Positions 49,190 to 58,218 are shown, counted from the stretch's first letter. The stretch: 64,000 bases of DNA from Ruminococcus albus AD2013 (GCF_000526775.1 NZ_JAGS01000001.1:2728001-2792000); one strand, 5' to 3'. The notes: generated by a model from the letters alone, not told the origin. Translations and numbers: made by a program.

Positions 49190-50465
49190 GGAGATCATTA
49201 AGAGCGAAAGATTCGGCGAGCAGTATTCGCTGATACACCACCCCTCGGGGCTTGATATACTGATATGGAAGATGGAGAACTATTCTACCACCGAAGCGGC
49301 ATTCGCCACAAGGTACGGTTCGATAAATACCTGCTTCAAGACCTCTGAGACAGGAGATTTTATCGAAGTCCCCGAAGGCATAGCCCATTATCTGGAGCAT
49401 AAGCTTTTCGAGAGCGAGGATATACCAGTATTTGAGCTTTACGCCCAGACAGGCGCAAGTGCAAATGCTTTCACTTTCTTTGATGAAACTGCCTATACTT
49501 TCAGCACATCGAAAAACTGGGAGAGGTCACTGGAGATACTTCTCGATTATGTGCAGAAGCCCTATTTCACAAAAGAGAATGTTGAAAAGGAAAGAGGCAT
49601 AATCGCACAGGAGATTAAGATGTACGAGGATTCGCCCTCGAATGCCTGCTTTTACAATATGCTGAAAGCCATATACAAGGAACATCCGGTAAAGATCGAT
49701 ATCGCCGGCACAGTGGAGTCCATCGCGCAGATAACTCCCGAACTGCTTTACGACTGCTATAACACATTCTACAATCTGCACAACATGGTGCTTTCCATTG
49801 CAGGCAATGTGGACGAAGACAAGGTGATCGAGATATGCGACAGGGTATTGAAGCCTGCTAAGGATCTTCAGCTGGAATGCAAATTCCCCGAAGAGGGACG
49901 CGGTGTTGCGAAGAAGCGCGTGACCGCAAGTTTCCCTGTGGGACTTCCGTTGTTCGATCTCGGATTCAAGTCGAAAGCCTGCGACGGAATGGAGTTTGAG
50001 AGAAAGATATCGATAGCGAGAATGGCGCTGAAAATGCTGATAGGTTCTTCATCGCCCCTGTATCAGCAGCTTTTTGATGAAGGTCTGATAAACTCGCAGC
50101 TGGGATACAGTGCTTTCTCATGCAGCGGAAGTTTCTTTGTGTGCATGGTATCGGGTGAATCGAGAGACCCCGACGAGGTATACAGAAGACTTCTGGTAGA
50201 GATCGAGCGTGTTAAAAAAGAAGGCTTTGACGAAGAAACCTTCAATATAGTAAGAAAATCAAGGTACGGTTCGATAGTGAGAATGTTCGGCAGTGTTGAG
50301 GGACTTACCGATGCTATGACAGTAAGCTACTTCAACGGCACAAGCGTATTTGACGAAGCTGAACTTCTGGCAGACATAACTGCCGAGGATTGCAGGGCGG
50401 CACTTGATGAACTTTTTGATGAAGAAAATTCCGCTATATCAATAATTGAACCGACAAAGGAGTAA
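49182..50465 (+). CDS. M16-family zinc peptidase (YmfH-like)
   Basis: 427 residues. The inverted zinc motif HxxEH is present as HYLEH near residue 68 with the downstream Glu in ERGIIAQEI. Second-half motif GSSSPLYQQLFDEGLI. Partner of the preceding gene; in Bacillus the ymfF-ymfH pair is linked to peptide processing, but the substrate is not established. Located upstream of lgt. Confidence 0.92.
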   Translation: MNKEIIKSERFGEQYSLIHHPSGLDILIWKMENYSTTEAAFATRYGSINTCFKTSETGDFIEVPEGIAHYLEHKLFESEDIPVFELYAQTGASANAFTFFDETAYTFSTSKNWERSLEILLDYVQKPYFTKENVEKERGIIAQEIKMYEDSPSNACFYNMLKAIYKEHPVKIDIAGTVESIAQITPELLYDCYNTFYNLHNMVLSIAGNVDEDKVIEICDRVLKPAKDLQLECKFPEEGRGVAKKRVTASFPVGLPLFDLGFKSKACDGMEFERKISIARMALKMLIGSSSPLYQQLFDEGLINSQLGYSAFSCSGSFFVCMVSGESRDPDEVYRRLLVEIERVKKEGFDEETFNIVRKSRYGSIVRMFGSVEGLTDAMTVSYFNGTSVFDEAELLADITAEDCRAALDELFDEENSAISIIEPTKE

Positions 50466-50471
50466 ATTGAA

Positions 50472-51710
50472 ATGAACATGAATGTTATGACTGCTCTCTG
50501 CACTTTGGCTGAGGATACTGCTGCGGTCAGGGAAAAACTGAAGGCTAACCCCGATAAGGTATATTTCCCGAATTTTGGCAACACGAACAATATTTTAAGA
50601 GAGGGCATATCCATCGACAGAACGGTATTTACCATTCCCGGTGTGAATTTTACAGTGTACTGGTACGGTCTGCTGATAGGTGTGGGCATACTTCTCGCAA
50701 TGATATACGGCTACAAGAAGATGCGTCCCTGCGGCATTGACCCCGACAGGGCAACAGACGGTGTTATCGGCGGTGTTATCGGCGCACTTATCGGTCTCAG
50801 ACTTTACTATGTCATATTCAACACCGAGGGTATTACCTTCAAGGAATTCTTTAATTTCCGCGACGGCGGTCTGGGAATATACGGCGGACTTATCGGCGCG
50901 ATACTTGTGGGCGGAAGTATAATCAAGATCAAAAAGATAAGACTTTCGGCTATGCTGGACGTTACAGCACCCTGTTTCCTGATAGGACAGTGCATAGGCA
51001 GATGGGGAAATTTCTTTAATCAGGAGTGCTTCGGTGTGAACACCGACAAGCCCTGGGGAATGCTTTCCTGGAAGACAGCGCTTTTCCTTTCAGACCATGT
51101 GGACTCTCTCCCCGATGCTGACGCATTTGCACCTGTACACCCCTGCTTTCTGTATGAGAGCCTGTGGTGTCTGGTGGGATTCATACTCCTGCATCTTTAT
51201 TTCAAACACCGCAAGTTCGACGGCGAGATATTTATAATGTATGCAGGCTGGTACGGTCTGGGAAGATTCTTTATCGAGGGTCTCAGAACAGATTCGCTGT
51301 ATCTTGGTCATATCAGAGTTTCTCAGCTGGTCGCAGGAACCTGCGTAGTGGCATCTATCGTACTTTGGATAGTTTTCAGAAGCATTACAAAGCGTTCGGG
51401 CAATTACAAGTTCTTCTATGAGACCGAGGTATCCAAGGCTCAGCTGGCAGAATATGCAGGCTATGAGGATATGCAGAAGGAAAAGAAAGAGCTGAAAAAG
51501 AAGATAGCTGAAGCTAAGCACAAGGGCGAGAGCTTTGTGGAGCTGGAAAAGGAATACAACGAGAAATTCGGCAAGGACGCGATAAAGGCTCAGAAGCAGG
51601 CGCTCAAGGATGCAGCCGAAAAGGACAAGACAGAAATTCCCAACGATGGTTACAAGTCTATACTCGCTGATGACGAGGACGAAGATAAAAAGGACAGCAG
51701 TGAGGATTGA
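50472..51710 (+). CDS. lgt: Prolipoprotein diacylglyceryl transferase, extended
   Basis: 412 residues; the family is ~270-300. It attaches diacylglycerol to lipobox Cys. Core (about residues 50-310) has the YWYGLLIGVGILLA start, RDGGLGIYGGLIGA, the signature GRWGNFFNQECFG, and a late GWYGLGRFFIEGLRTDS. The N-terminal ~50 residues and a C-terminal tail of about 100 charged residues (KEKKELKKKIAEAKHKGES) are extra and look cytosolic, coiled-coil-like. AAAGGAG site upstream. Confidence 0.93.
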   Translation: MNMNVMTALCTLAEDTAAVREKLKANPDKVYFPNFGNTNNILREGISIDRTVFTIPGVNFTVYWYGLLIGVGILLAMIYGYKKMRPCGIDPDRATDGVIGGVIGALIGLRLYYVIFNTEGITFKEFFNFRDGGLGIYGGLIGAILVGGSIIKIKKIRLSAMLDVTAPCFLIGQCIGRWGNFFNQECFGVNTDKPWGMLSWKTALFLSDHVDSLPDADAFAPVHPCFLYESLWCLVGFILLHLYFKHRKFDGEIFIMYAGWYGLGRFFIEGLRTDSLYLGHIRVSQLVAGTCVVASIVLWIVFRSITKRSGNYKFFYETEVSKAQLAEYAGYEDMQKEKKELKKKIAEAKHKGESFVELEKEYNEKFGKDAIKAQKQALKDAAEKDKTEIPNDGYKSILADDEDEDKKDSSED

Positions 51711-51781
51711 AAACTGCGAAGTGCCTGTAAGCACTTTCGGATACGAAATAACATATAATATATACAGGGAGGAAAAATACT

Positions 51782-52633
51782 ATGGCAAACATTATTGACG
51801 GCAAGGCAGTATCGGCACAGGTTAAAGAGGGCATCAGACAGGAAGTCGAGGCACTGAAAGCTAAGGGCATTGAGATAGGTCTGGCAGTAGTTATCGTCGG
51901 CGATGACCCTGCTTCACAGGTGTACGTAAAGAACAAGGAGAAGGCTTGCGAGGCTGTGGGCTTCAATTCCTACAAGTATGCACTGCCAGCTGAAACTACC
52001 GAGGAAGAACTTCTGGCACTGGTAGACAAGCTCAACAATGACGATAAGGTCGATGGTATACTTGTACAGCTCCCTCTGCCCAAGCACCTTGATGACAAGA
52101 TCATCATCAACAATATCCGTCCCGACAAGGACGTTGACGCTTTCCACCCTGTAAACGTGGGCAAGATAATGATAGGCGATTACAGCTTCCTGCCCTGCAC
52201 ACCTGCGGGCGTTATGGAACTGATAAAGTCAACAGGTACAGATGTTGCGGGCAAGGAGTGCGTTGTTATCGGCAGAAGCAATATCGTTGGCAAGCCACAG
52301 GCTATGCTGCTGCTGCACCAGAACGGCACTGTTACTATCACACATTCCAAGACCAAGAACCTTAAAGAGGTATGCGCAAGGGCTGATATCCTTGTTGCAG
52401 CTGTGGGCAGGGCTAAGATGGTTACTGCTGACTACATCAAGGAGGGTGCGGTAGTTATCGACGTTGGCATGAACCGCGACGAGAACGGCAAGCTGTGCGG
52501 AGATGTTGATTTTGAGGACTGCAAGGAAAAAGCAGGCTTCATCACACCTGTGCCCGGCGGTGTTGGTCCTATGACTATTGCTATGCTGATGAAGAATACA
52601 CTGACAGCAGGCAAAGAACATCACGGAGTATAA
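51782..52633 (+). CDS. folD: FolD bifunctional methylene-THF dehydrogenase/cyclohydrolase
   Basis: 283 residues. Interconverts methylene- and formyl-tetrahydrofolate with NADP. Seen: the catalytic Tyr/Lys region VYVKNKEKAC, VDGILVQLPLPKHLD with the catalytic Asp, GRSNIVGKP and PVPGGVGPMTIAML. AGGGAGG site 9 nt upstream. Supplies C1 units for purine and formyl-Met synthesis. Confidence 0.97.
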   Translation: MANIIDGKAVSAQVKEGIRQEVEALKAKGIEIGLAVVIVGDDPASQVYVKNKEKACEAVGFNSYKYALPAETTEEELLALVDKLNNDDKVDGILVQLPLPKHLDDKIIINNIRPDKDVDAFHPVNVGKIMIGDYSFLPCTPAGVMELIKSTGTDVAGKECVVIGRSNIVGKPQAMLLLHQNGTVTITHSKTKNLKEVCARADILVAAVGRAKMVTADYIKEGAVVIDVGMNRDENGKLCGDVDFEDCKEKAGFITPVPGGVGPMTIAMLMKNTLTAGKEHHGV

Positions 52634-52664
52634 AAGCACACAAACATAATAACATAACAAACGT

Positions 52665-52706
52665 AAAAGCGGCGGTTCAACATTCTGATTGAGCCACCGC
52701 TTTTTT
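52665..52706 (+). terminator. Intrinsic terminator after folD
   Basis: AAAGCGG-C-GGTTCAA/TTGAGCC-A-CCGCTTTTTT hairpin with T run. Confidence 0.9.
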
Positions 52707-52743
52707 GTTCTGTTTACGCTGCGCGTGATGCTCACTTTTGCGC

Positions 52744-53754
52744 TCACACGATCACGCAGTTTTTTCCACTATTTTTACCAATATACAGCTTATTATCGAC
52801 TTCCTGTATCCACTCATCGATGGACTGATCTTTTTTACCTCTCGCCATGCCGACAGTCACCGTGATATTAATGACCTGACCCTCAAATTCAACAGGTGAT
52901 GAAGAAATATCAGTACGCATCTTTTCAAGGATATCTGCCGCTTCATCACTATCACAGAACAGTATCAGAAATTCCTCACCGCCCCATCTCGAAATGTCAC
53001 AGTTCTTGCAGGCAGAAGTCATCTTCTCCGATACAGCTTTCAGCACCTCATCTCCTGCGTTATGTCCATACTGATCGTTGATCTTCTTAAAATCGTCGAT
53101 ATCAGCCATCGCCAGAACAGCAGTATCCTTTACACTGCTGACTTCTTCAAGCCTTTCAAGCATAAAATGCCTGTTATAAAGGTTTGTCAGACGATCCTTG
53201 TGCGCCATATCCGTCAGCCTGATCTCCGAATTAATTATGGAACGGACCTGTGTATTTATGTATATCACCAAAAATGAAAATACGATCAGTGAATTTGAGA
53301 TCAGAAATAAAAAAGAATATCTGTTATCCCTGTTATAAACAGGACCATGTATCTTGACATATCCTATTATAATAAAGTAAAACGCAGCTACACAAATGCT
53401 GATAAGCATTGGCCTTGCTGATTTTCTGCCCATTTTGAAAGCAAGATATTCAACAGCATAAATTACAGGTATCATTGAAAAACAATACAGGTGAAAACCG
53501 TAGCTTTCACCAAGACATACTGTAGTCACGCCCATATACAGGGTTATCCATGCATAAACAAGCCACAGAAAAAAACCAAGTTTATCCTTGTAGATCAGAA
53601 AATAATTAAATATATATACACACAGCGTAGGTACACTGAAATAAACAAGAAAATCAGCTTCCAGCTTATAAAAAAATATCATAAGTCCGGCAACTATGAA
53701 AAGCAAAGCAGTATTCACACCGTAAGACAACTTGTGAATATTTATATCATTCAA
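52744..53754 (-). CDS. Membrane diguanylate cyclase (GGDEF domain), second copy
   Basis: 336 residues. About six membrane helices (roughly residues 10-175) followed by a GGDEF domain: ADIDDFKKINDQYGH and the active loop RWGGEEFLIL. No RxxD inhibitory site is seen. The layout matches the cyclase at 9656-10744, so they may be paralogues. TTG start with AGGGGGG eight bases upstream. Its upstream region borders the tRNA-Trp scar. Confidence 0.9.
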   Translation of the reverse strand: MNDINIHKLSYGVNTALLFIVAGLMIFFYKLEADFLVYFSVPTLCVYIFNYFLIYKDKLGFFLWLVYAWITLYMGVTTVCLGESYGFHLYCFSMIPVIYAVEYLAFKMGRKSARPMLISICVAAFYFIIIGYVKIHGPVYNRDNRYSFLFLISNSLIVFSFLVIYINTQVRSIINSEIRLTDMAHKDRLTNLYNRHFMLERLEEVSSVKDTAVLAMADIDDFKKINDQYGHNAGDEVLKAVSEKMTSACKNCDISRWGGEEFLILFCDSDEAADILEKMRTDISSSPVEFEGQVINITVTVGMARGKKDQSIDEWIQEVDNKLYIGKNSGKNCVIV

Positions 53755-53794
53755 GGATATCGCCCCCCTTCAATATTCATAAAATTCTATATTA

Positions 53795-53823
53795 ATAATA
53801 TCATATTATGAATAATTTTGCAA
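53795..53823 (-). promoter_or_regulatory. Sigma-A promoter of the second GGDEF gene
   Basis: Minus strand: TTGCAA (53818-53823), 17-nt spacer, TATTAT (53795-53800). Confidence 0.65.
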
Positions 53824-53882
53824 CAAGAAAACAATTGAACCATAAACAAAAGAACCGGGGGATTTTTGTAATAAATGACAAT

Positions 53883-53914
53883 AAAAAAACTCCCATGACA
53901 AGACATCATGGGAG
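53883..53914 (-). terminator. Terminator of the former tRNA-Trp gene
   Basis: Minus strand: CTCCCATGA ... TCATGGGAG then TTTTTTTAT. It lies just beyond the tRNA fragment's 3' end, as expected for the original tRNA terminator. Confidence 0.85.
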
Positions 53915-53921
53915 AATGAAG

Positions 53922-53966
53922 CAGGGGCACCAAGGATCGAACTCGGGACACGCGGTTTTGGAGACC
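53922..53966 (-). other. Displaced 3' fragment of tRNA-Trp(CCA); att site of an integrated element
   Basis: The minus strand from 53966 reads GGTCTCCAAAACCGCG (anticodon loop CTCCAAA, anticodon CCA), then a variable loop, a complete 5-bp T-arm with loop TTCGATC, and the acceptor 3' strand TGCCCCT plus discriminator G. The 5' half (acceptor 5' strand, D-arm and part of the anticodon stem) is missing: pairing of the anticodon stem breaks after GGT. This is what is left when an element integrates in a tRNA gene and brings its own 3' half. The intact gene should be at the element's other end, right of the window. Confidence 0.85.
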
Positions 53967-54351
53967 TGAATCTCGTGATAATATATCTAAATTTTTTGTT
54001 AATTTACTTTGACCTTATTCTTCTGGCTAACAGCGGCAAAAACTAACCATATTTTACCATGTTAATATGACTATGTCAAACATATGATTTTAGGTATATC
54101 TAAAGCTACATTAATACCATATATTTTTGACCACCGCAGATAATGCTTGGCTCTTATCAAGAGATTTTGCAGCAGTGGAATCGTACACTTCCGGACGATA
54201 CTTTGTGTTTTTAAAACTTACTTTCCGTTTTCATGTTAAATATCTTTCGATATGTGTTTAATGATTCATTAAATATATTGACAAATAGAATTAGTTTTGT
54301 TATTATAAATTAGTAAATTTCTATAATTTACCAATTTTTATTTGAAAAGGA
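53967..54351. other. Non-coding left end of the integrated element
   Basis: AT-rich, with no gene. It holds the promoter at 54278-54306. No integrase gene or clear arm-type repeat is seen. Confidence 0.5.
54278..54306 (+). promoter_or_regulatory. Sigma-A promoter of the SLH-lysozyme gene
   Basis: Perfect TTGACA (54278-54283), 17-nt spacer, TATTAT (54301-54306). Confidence 0.7.
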
Positions 54352-56013
54352 ATGAATGAAAAAATGAAGAGAACAATCAAAAGAATCGCATCATTTGCGA
54401 TGGCATTATCTATTTTAGGTACGAATACAGCAGTTACCAAGTTATTTGTACCAAAGTATGACAATTCTATTGTAGCTTCTGCTTTTACTCAAGCAAAATC
54501 AACACGAATAATTACTCCAGATACTGATATTACTATCAATACGAGAAAGGGACCTAGTACTAAGTACGATAAAGCTGAAACAATTAGAAGAGGTACTTTT
54601 TTTGAAGTAAGTGGATATGAAGATACCGACTCAGGAAGATGGTATAAGATAAAATATTACCTAGAGAGCGATACATGGAAAACTCAAAATACAGATAGAT
54701 GGGTATTTGGAAAATATACCACAACGATAAAAAGCGAAACTGATCTAAAAGGCTCAGATAATAGGGAAAAGATATATAATTACTGTAAAAAAGAATTCGG
54801 ACTTAATGACGCAGCTATTAGTGGTATCCTTGCAAATATATATTATGAAACAAGAAGTACAGCATTTAGTCCTACATCAGAAAGCAAAGATAAAACAGCT
54901 TATGGTATTTGTCAATGGAAAAATGGAAGAAAGACGGTTCTACATCAATATAACGATTATAAATCATTAAAATCGCAATTAGCTTTTATGTATGATGAAT
55001 TGACCTACGGAGATAAATATCGTTCGTTGTTAAGTACTTTACAGAAAAACATTTCAAATAACGAAGCGGGCGCTAAGAAAGCTGCTTCAGAGTTTTGTTT
55101 AATATATGAGTTTGACAAAGATGATATTACTGATATTGATAGTCTATCTCAAGATAATCAAAATTCTTATTATTGGCGTTTAGATAAAGCCAAAGAATAT
55201 TTTAATGAATATAACGGAAATAAACAGAATTATCTTTATTCAGGAACATTAATTTCTAACGTTTATGTTAGAGAAACCCCAGAAAAAAAGAATGATAACT
55301 ACGTAATGATCAATAATAATGAGCGATTGATAAAAAACAAGGGTGAATCTGTTAAAGTATTAAGTGTTAAAGATGGCTGGGGAAAAATAAATGAGGGTTG
55401 GATTTCTCTCAATTATGTAAAAGTTGATCTGAGTGAATATTTTTATGATGCTAAAAATATTCAGAATATACCAGCCGCAGAATTTGTATTCAAAAATCAG
55501 ATTATGGTGGGAAAGGCAACTAATGGATCTAAAAAGAATACTTTTGATCCAAAAGAGATAGTAAAACGAGCTGAACTTGTTACTACTATTTACAATATTG
55601 CAGGAAAACCCCAAAACGTTACGTATAAGTATATCTTTAATGATGTACCTAATGGTAAATGGTTTACAAATCCTATAATATGGGCATATGATAAAAAAAT
55701 CGTAGCAGGGTATAAAACCGATAATATGGTTGGTGTCTTTGGAGTCAATGACAATATTACCGTTGAGCAGGTAGCACAAATGCTTTTCAAATATGCAGCT
55801 CTTTGTAAATATGATACGTCATTCATTAGAGGAGAATCATCTTACTATACACAAAGTCAATGGGCTAAAGACTCTGGCGCCGTTGACTGGGCAGTTCATC
55901 ATCATATAATAACACAAAGTAACTCCACAAGAAATGTGACTTTACCGGCAACTCGCGAACAATGTGCTGATATGATAAAAAATTTAATGGAGAATATCTA
56001 TAAGAATAAATAA
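54352..56013 (+). CDS. Secreted tail-lysozyme-like cell-wall hydrolase with SLH domains
   Basis: 553 residues. Signal peptide about 1-45 (basic start, then SFAMALSILGTNTAV). Order: SH3-like domain (~50-125), phage tail lysozyme domain (~137-290; Glu166 in NIYYETRS is the likely catalytic acid, YGICQWK the second motif), a second SH3-like part (~297-365), and a C-terminal set of SLH-type repeats (~370-553; FNDVPNGKWFTNPIIWAYDKK is typical). SLH domains anchor proteins to cell-wall polymers. At the edge of a mobile element it may open the wall for conjugation. Much more AT-rich than the chromosome side. Confidence 0.85.
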   Translation: MNEKMKRTIKRIASFAMALSILGTNTAVTKLFVPKYDNSIVASAFTQAKSTRIITPDTDITINTRKGPSTKYDKAETIRRGTFFEVSGYEDTDSGRWYKIKYYLESDTWKTQNTDRWVFGKYTTTIKSETDLKGSDNREKIYNYCKKEFGLNDAAISGILANIYYETRSTAFSPTSESKDKTAYGICQWKNGRKTVLHQYNDYKSLKSQLAFMYDELTYGDKYRSLLSTLQKNISNNEAGAKKAASEFCLIYEFDKDDITDIDSLSQDNQNSYYWRLDKAKEYFNEYNGNKQNYLYSGTLISNVYVRETPEKKNDNYVMINNNERLIKNKGESVKVLSVKDGWGKINEGWISLNYVKVDLSEYFYDAKNIQNIPAAEFVFKNQIMVGKATNGSKKNTFDPKEIVKRAELVTTIYNIAGKPQNVTYKYIFNDVPNGKWFTNPIIWAYDKKIVAGYKTDNMVGVFGVNDNITVEQVAQMLFKYAALCKYDTSFIRGESSYYTQSQWAKDSGAVDWAVHHHIITQSNSTRNVTLPATREQCADMIKNLMENIYKNK

Positions 56014-56018
56014 GATAG

Positions 56019-56058
56019 AAAAAGCGGTTATGGTGAATCTATAATCGCTTTTATATTT
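56019..56058 (+). terminator. Intrinsic terminator after the SLH-lysozyme gene
   Basis: AAAGCGGTTATG/TATAATCGCTTTT stem with TTATATTTTG following. Confidence 0.7.
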
Positions 56059-56116
56059 TGAGAAGGTTATATAATATCTCAAAAAATGTACTATGATCGT
56101 ATTATATACGATAAAA

Positions 56117-56150
56117 GATAGCGTTTGACAAAAGTCAGGCGCTATTTTTT
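56117..56150 (+). terminator. Terminator-like hairpin upstream of parA
   Basis: ATAGCG-TTTGAC-AAAA-GTCAGG-CGCTAT with a TTTTTT tail (G-U pairs in the middle). It sits between the lysozyme terminator and parA and may be a terminator or an attenuator of parA. Confidence 0.6.
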
Positions 56151-56184
56151 ATGGCAGCGGCAGGGTCGCTCCCTGCGGGCAGTG

Positions 56185-56238
56185 CTTAGTGTTTTTCTCA
56201 CTGTCCTTTCCGCTGTCAATAGATTGAAAAACACTAAG
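56185..56238. promoter_or_regulatory. Perfect 13-bp inverted repeat upstream of parA
   Basis: CTTAGTGTTTTTC (56185-56197) and GAAAAACACTAAG (56226-56238), perfect arms 28 nt apart, 37 nt before parA. Candidate ParB/ParA-bound site (parS or operator) or an RNA stem. It is not the canonical Bacillus parS. Confidence 0.55.
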
Positions 56239-56274
56239 ATTAAAATCCGCAACAGCGGTGAAAGGAAAAAAGCC

Positions 56275-57072
56275 ATGAAAAACACAAAAATAATTGCAGT
56301 AGCAAATCAAAAAGGCGGCGTGGGCAAGACCACTACGACGATCAATGTAGGTGCAGCACTTGCTCTTACGGGCAAAAAGGTCCTGCTAATTGACTTGGAC
56401 ACTCAGGAATCCCTTTCAAATTTCCTCGGGATCTACAATGCAGAGAACAATATAGGTAAAGCGCTTTACAAAACAGTTAACCACGAAACTATTGACCTTG
56501 CAGATTACATTGTCACAAACGAGGTCAACAGAGTTGACATAATCCCGGCAGAATTGAACACAATGCAGCGTATCGCCATAGACCTTGTTTCGGTAAGAAG
56601 CAAAGAAACAGTTTTTCGCAGACTGATAAATCAGAACAGTGAACTGCTTAGCAGATACGACTACATCCTGCTTGACTGCCCACCGTCCCTTAATGTTATA
56701 TTGGATAACGCACTTACGGCAAGCCGTTATGTGCTTATCCCCTGTCAGGCTCACCCTCTGAGCTATCCCCCACTGCCTAATCTCCTATTACAGATAAATG
56801 AGATCCAGGCAGAACTGAATGAAAACATAGAAGTCATCGGAATTGTGCCAACAATGGTTGACAGAAGCAACAACAGCAAAACAACGGTCGAAATGCTCCG
56901 CGGTAATTACTCTGACATTGTTTTTGAAAGCGAGATAGAACGTATGGCTGTTGCCGCCAACTCTGCACTCACTGAAAAGGCAGTTGTTCTGTCAAACGCT
57001 AAGGACAACCGCGTATCACGTGAATACAAGGCTCTCACTGATGAGCTTGTTGCGCGTATTGAGGGGGTGTAA
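56275..57072 (+). CDS. parA: ParA-family partition ATPase
   Basis: 265 residues from the ATG at 56275 (GAAAGGA upstream; an in-frame ATG at 56125 runs through the terminator-like hairpin and is rejected). Deviant Walker A KGGVGKTT at 13-20, DLDTQESLSNFLG for the A' motif, and LLDCPPSL for Walker B. Segregation or maintenance ATPase; together with parB it suggests that the element has a replicative or plasmid-like phase. Symbol used as a family name. Confidence 0.93.
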   Translation: MKNTKIIAVANQKGGVGKTTTTINVGAALALTGKKVLLIDLDTQESLSNFLGIYNAENNIGKALYKTVNHETIDLADYIVTNEVNRVDIIPAELNTMQRIAIDLVSVRSKETVFRRLINQNSELLSRYDYILLDCPPSLNVILDNALTASRYVLIPCQAHPLSYPPLPNLLLQINEIQAELNENIEVIGIVPTMVDRSNNSKTTVEMLRGNYSDIVFESEIERMAVAANSALTEKAVVLSNAKDNRVSREYKALTDELVARIEGV

Positions 57073-57075
57073 GGC

Positions 57076-57972
57076 ATGAAATTTGATAAAGTTAGCGAAA
57101 CCTTTTCCGAGAGGAAAGAAAAAGGCAGTATAAAAGAAAGCCTTATCTCAGCTGAGGAAGTGCTGAATGAGATAACTGAAATTGCAATGCACAAGCTTGA
57201 TATGTACACAGACGAGGACGGAAATCAGCCTTTTGACATCGACGATGAAAAGGTTGAAGCTCTGAGCGAGAGTATAAAAGAGAATGGACAGCTGGAACCT
57301 ATCATTGTTCGTAAAAAGGATGGTAGGTATCAGATCCTCAGCGGTCATCACAGATACCTAGCGCTAAAGTCAATAACTGCTAAATATGCGCTTGCTACGG
57401 TTGTTGATGTATCAGACCTTAAAGCTTACATGATAGTATGTGAAAGCAACATACATCATGCAGCTCCCCCACCATCTAAGCTGTGTAAGATTTTCCTGCG
57501 GTATCGTGCCGCAGGAAAGGAAGAAAAGCTGACCGCCGATCAGCTTGCTAAGATGTTCGGCATCAGCCGTGAACAGATGTATCGAATAATTGCTATGGAC
57601 ACACTTACTACACCAATGCAGGAACTGGTCGATGCAGGTCTTATCTCAACCAACAGCATAAAGCAGCTGAGAACACTTACACCCGATCAGCAGGATACGC
57701 TTGCTGATTATGTGTATAATGAGGATAAAAAACTAAACAAAGCCAAATGTGATAAGGTCGTTGATCTGTTTACCACTAATTATAATGCAACAGTAGAAGA
57801 TATTGACGATTGTCTGAACAGTGACGATAAAGAAAAAGAGCCTGCCACCAATTACAATGCCATGAAGAAAATGAGCAAGGAGCAGCTAGCGGATTACATA
57901 TTCGCAAACATGGAACGATTCAAGTCATCAGCGGATATTCTTTCCTTCCTCTGTGAGAAAGGAGAAATATGA
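57076..57972 (+). CDS. parB: ParB-family partition protein
   Basis: 298 residues. ParB/Srx N-terminal domain (DDEKVEALSESIKENGQLEP, then YQILSGHHRYLALK) with the CTP-binding-type motif region CESNIHHA, then a helix-turn-helix (LTADQLAKMFGISREQMYR) that recognises the partition site. GGGGGTG site 8 nt before the ATG. It follows parA after 3 nt and overlaps the next ATG by 4 nt. Confidence 0.92.
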   Translation: MKFDKVSETFSERKEKGSIKESLISAEEVLNEITEIAMHKLDMYTDEDGNQPFDIDDEKVEALSESIKENGQLEPIIVRKKDGRYQILSGHHRYLALKSITAKYALATVVDVSDLKAYMIVCESNIHHAAPPPSKLCKIFLRYRAAGKEEKLTADQLAKMFGISREQMYRIIAMDTLTTPMQELVDAGLISTNSIKQLRTLTPDQQDTLADYVYNEDKKLNKAKCDKVVDLFTTNYNATVEDIDDCLNSDDKEKEPATNYNAMKKMSKEQLADYIFANMERFKSSADILSFLCEKGEI

Positions 57973-58217
57973 AAAAAACAGTTTTAAAAGCTATTAATTG
58001 TTTGTGGAATAGACTTTTAAAGTTAGGTGCAATTATCCTGATACTAGCATTTATTGTTGTTTTTCCTACAGCGATTATATATAAAGGGTTACACGATAAA
58101 ATAAAAATATCTCCTTTACAAGCATTATTAATAGTAATTGGCTTTTGGTTTGTATTTGGAGTGGGATACTTGATTAGAAAATTCCATGATAAAGTAAAAA
58201 AAGAAAAAGGTGATTAA
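57969..58217 (+). CDS. Small membrane protein
   Basis: 82 residues with two hydrophobic helices (about 17-36 ILILAFIVVFPTAIIY, and 48-65 LLIVIGFWFVFGVGYLI) and a lysine-rich C-terminus. Starts on an ATGA overlap with parB. No family is recognised; part of the parAB transcript. Confidence 0.65.
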   Translation: MKKTVLKAINCLWNRLLKLGAIILILAFIVVFPTAIIYKGLHDKIKISPLQALLIVIGFWFVFGVGYLIRKFHDKVKKEKGD

Positions 58218-58218
58218 T

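Noticed and set aside
53900..54000. A complete tRNA gene
   Set aside because: Only the 3' half (anticodon loop to acceptor) is present; no D-arm or 5' acceptor strand can be found upstream.
56125..56274. 50-residue N-terminal extension of ParA
   Set aside because: It covers the terminator-like hairpin and the 13-bp inverted repeat; the Walker A motif sits at its usual distance from the start at 56275, which has a ribosome-binding site.
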